This document shows, in pieces, positions 52,622 through 52,939 of a DNA stretch of 52,939 bases. The stretch's first letter is position 1; each line of letters begins with the position of its first letter. Below the pieces are notes generated by a model. It saw only the letters and a list, made by a program, of their open reading frames with translations. It made no database searches and was not told the origin of the DNA. A program made the position numbers and the translations under genes. This DNA comes from Longibacter salinarum (GTDB lineage: Bacteria; Bacteroidota; Rhodothermia; Rhodothermales; Salinibacteraceae): NCBI RefSeq assembly GCF_002554795.1, contig NZ_PDEQ01000008.1, forward strand, positions 135,001 through 187,939. Reading direction: 5' to 3'.

Positions 52622-52813
52622 TCGGAGGACAGCCTTTGGCCACCCAAAGGGCCAGACCTTCCAGTGGTCGGTCCTTGCTGCGTTCGCAACACGAGGCGTC
52701 CTCGATTTCGCGCACCGAGTCTACATCGCCCGTGCCAAAGGATCACCTTCAGGCGTGCGAATAAAAACGAACGACCGCGTTTACTTTGTTGCGATCCATC
52801 CGCCAAACAGGTT
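52622..52813 (+). repeat. Dispersed inverted-end element, copy C
   Basis: About 192 bp. The right end TCCGCCAAACAGGTT (52799-52813) is identical to that of copy A. The left inverted end is degraded: the copy becomes recognisable at GGAGGACAGCC. Its first inner hairpin is perfect, CCTTTGG-ccac-CCAAAGG, where copy B has C-G in place of the third T-A pair. The second, GACC...GGTC, is also kept. The right end lies 21 bases past the transposase stop. Confidence 0.75.
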
Positions 52814-52834
52814 ATGGAGCAACTGTCTTAAAGA

Positions 52835-52939
52835 TCAAGAGGTGAGGCCGTGATAATCTGGATTCCACGGCTCTTGTTCGCGCATGATGGCATTGAGCCA
52901 GACGAGCAGTTTGCGCATGCAGGCGACGAGGGCGACCTT
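52835..52939 (-). CDS. IS110-family transposase, C-terminal end (partial)
   Basis: 34 residues to a TGA at 52835, running off the window. The stretch KVALVACMRKLLVWLNAIMR, then EQEPWNPDYHGLTS, is the usual end of the IS110/IS1111 transposase (Transposase_20) domain, whose C-terminal part carries the catalytic serine region upstream, outside the window. IS110 elements use a DEDD catalytic site and an element-encoded bridge RNA to choose target and donor DNA. The 5' end and the element ends cannot be seen. Repeat copy C sits just past its stop codon. Confidence 0.85.
   Translation of the reverse strand, partial: KVALVACMRKLLVWLNAIMREQEPWNPDYHGLTS

Noticed and set aside
1-52939. tRNA, rRNA or CRISPR arrays
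   Set aside because: No cloverleaf with a TTCGA-type arm, no rRNA-like stretch and no regularly spaced direct repeats were seen by eye. A covariance-model scan would be needed to exclude small RNAs fully.

Overview
The window looks like chromosomal DNA of a Rhodothermota/Bacteroidota bacterium, probably a relative of Salinibacter or Longibacter. Support: a protein with a type IX secretion (T9SS) C-terminal sorting domain, a Wzi-type capsule outer-membrane protein, MnmG/RsmG/MnmE/YidC/RnpA/RpmH of ordinary bacterial type, weak or absent Shine-Dalgarno sequences, and high-GC acidic proteins. The genus is inference. The set rpmH-rnpA-yidC-mnmE...mnmG-rsmG, recF, and four parS-like sites (GTTYCACGTGAAAC) place it close to the replication origin, although no dnaA, parA, parB or convincing DnaA-box cluster is visible.

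Layout. 0-9 kb: end of a probable PASTA protein; minus-strand tmk-fur-pyrR; plus-strand run of TPR protein, DUF368/PopT transporter, OmpA-like lipoprotein and EEP-family phosphatase; minus-strand hemH with two small membrane proteins. 9.5-13.3 kb: an RND/MMPL exporter behind a DUF3047 exported protein. 13.8-17.1 kb: two consecutive pairs of a small membrane-anchored protein and a polytopic HTTM-like protein. 17.4-26.5 kb: an envelope glycan region (GT4 and GT2 glycosyltransferases, two paralogous flippase-like proteins, Wzi-family porin, MaoC hydratase, large beta-barrel protein, membrane-anchored methyltransferase) that carries a duplicated 3' gene fragment. 27-38.8 kb: M48 metalloprotease lipoprotein, recF, ABC exporter, murQ, parS cluster, mfd, alpha/beta hydrolase. 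38.9-42.8 kb: YadA-head/S74-chaperone surface protein, T9SS cargo protein, parS, WYL regulator. 43-52.4 kb: rsmG-mnmG and mnmE-yidC-rnpA-rpmH on the minus strand, split by three plus-strand genes (ferritin-like, cytochrome c'-like, TetR). The right edge is the 3' end of an IS110-family transposase.

The two most interesting signals are (1) a dispersed element of about 195-205 bp with inverted ends (three copies plus one remnant). In every case its right end faces the stop codon of the neighbouring gene, and an internal hairpin shows compensatory base changes. (2) The duplicated [small anchored protein + HTTM-like protein] pairs, whose polytopic members share an HxG(I/V)xxxMNIxF motif; this may be an undescribed membrane system.
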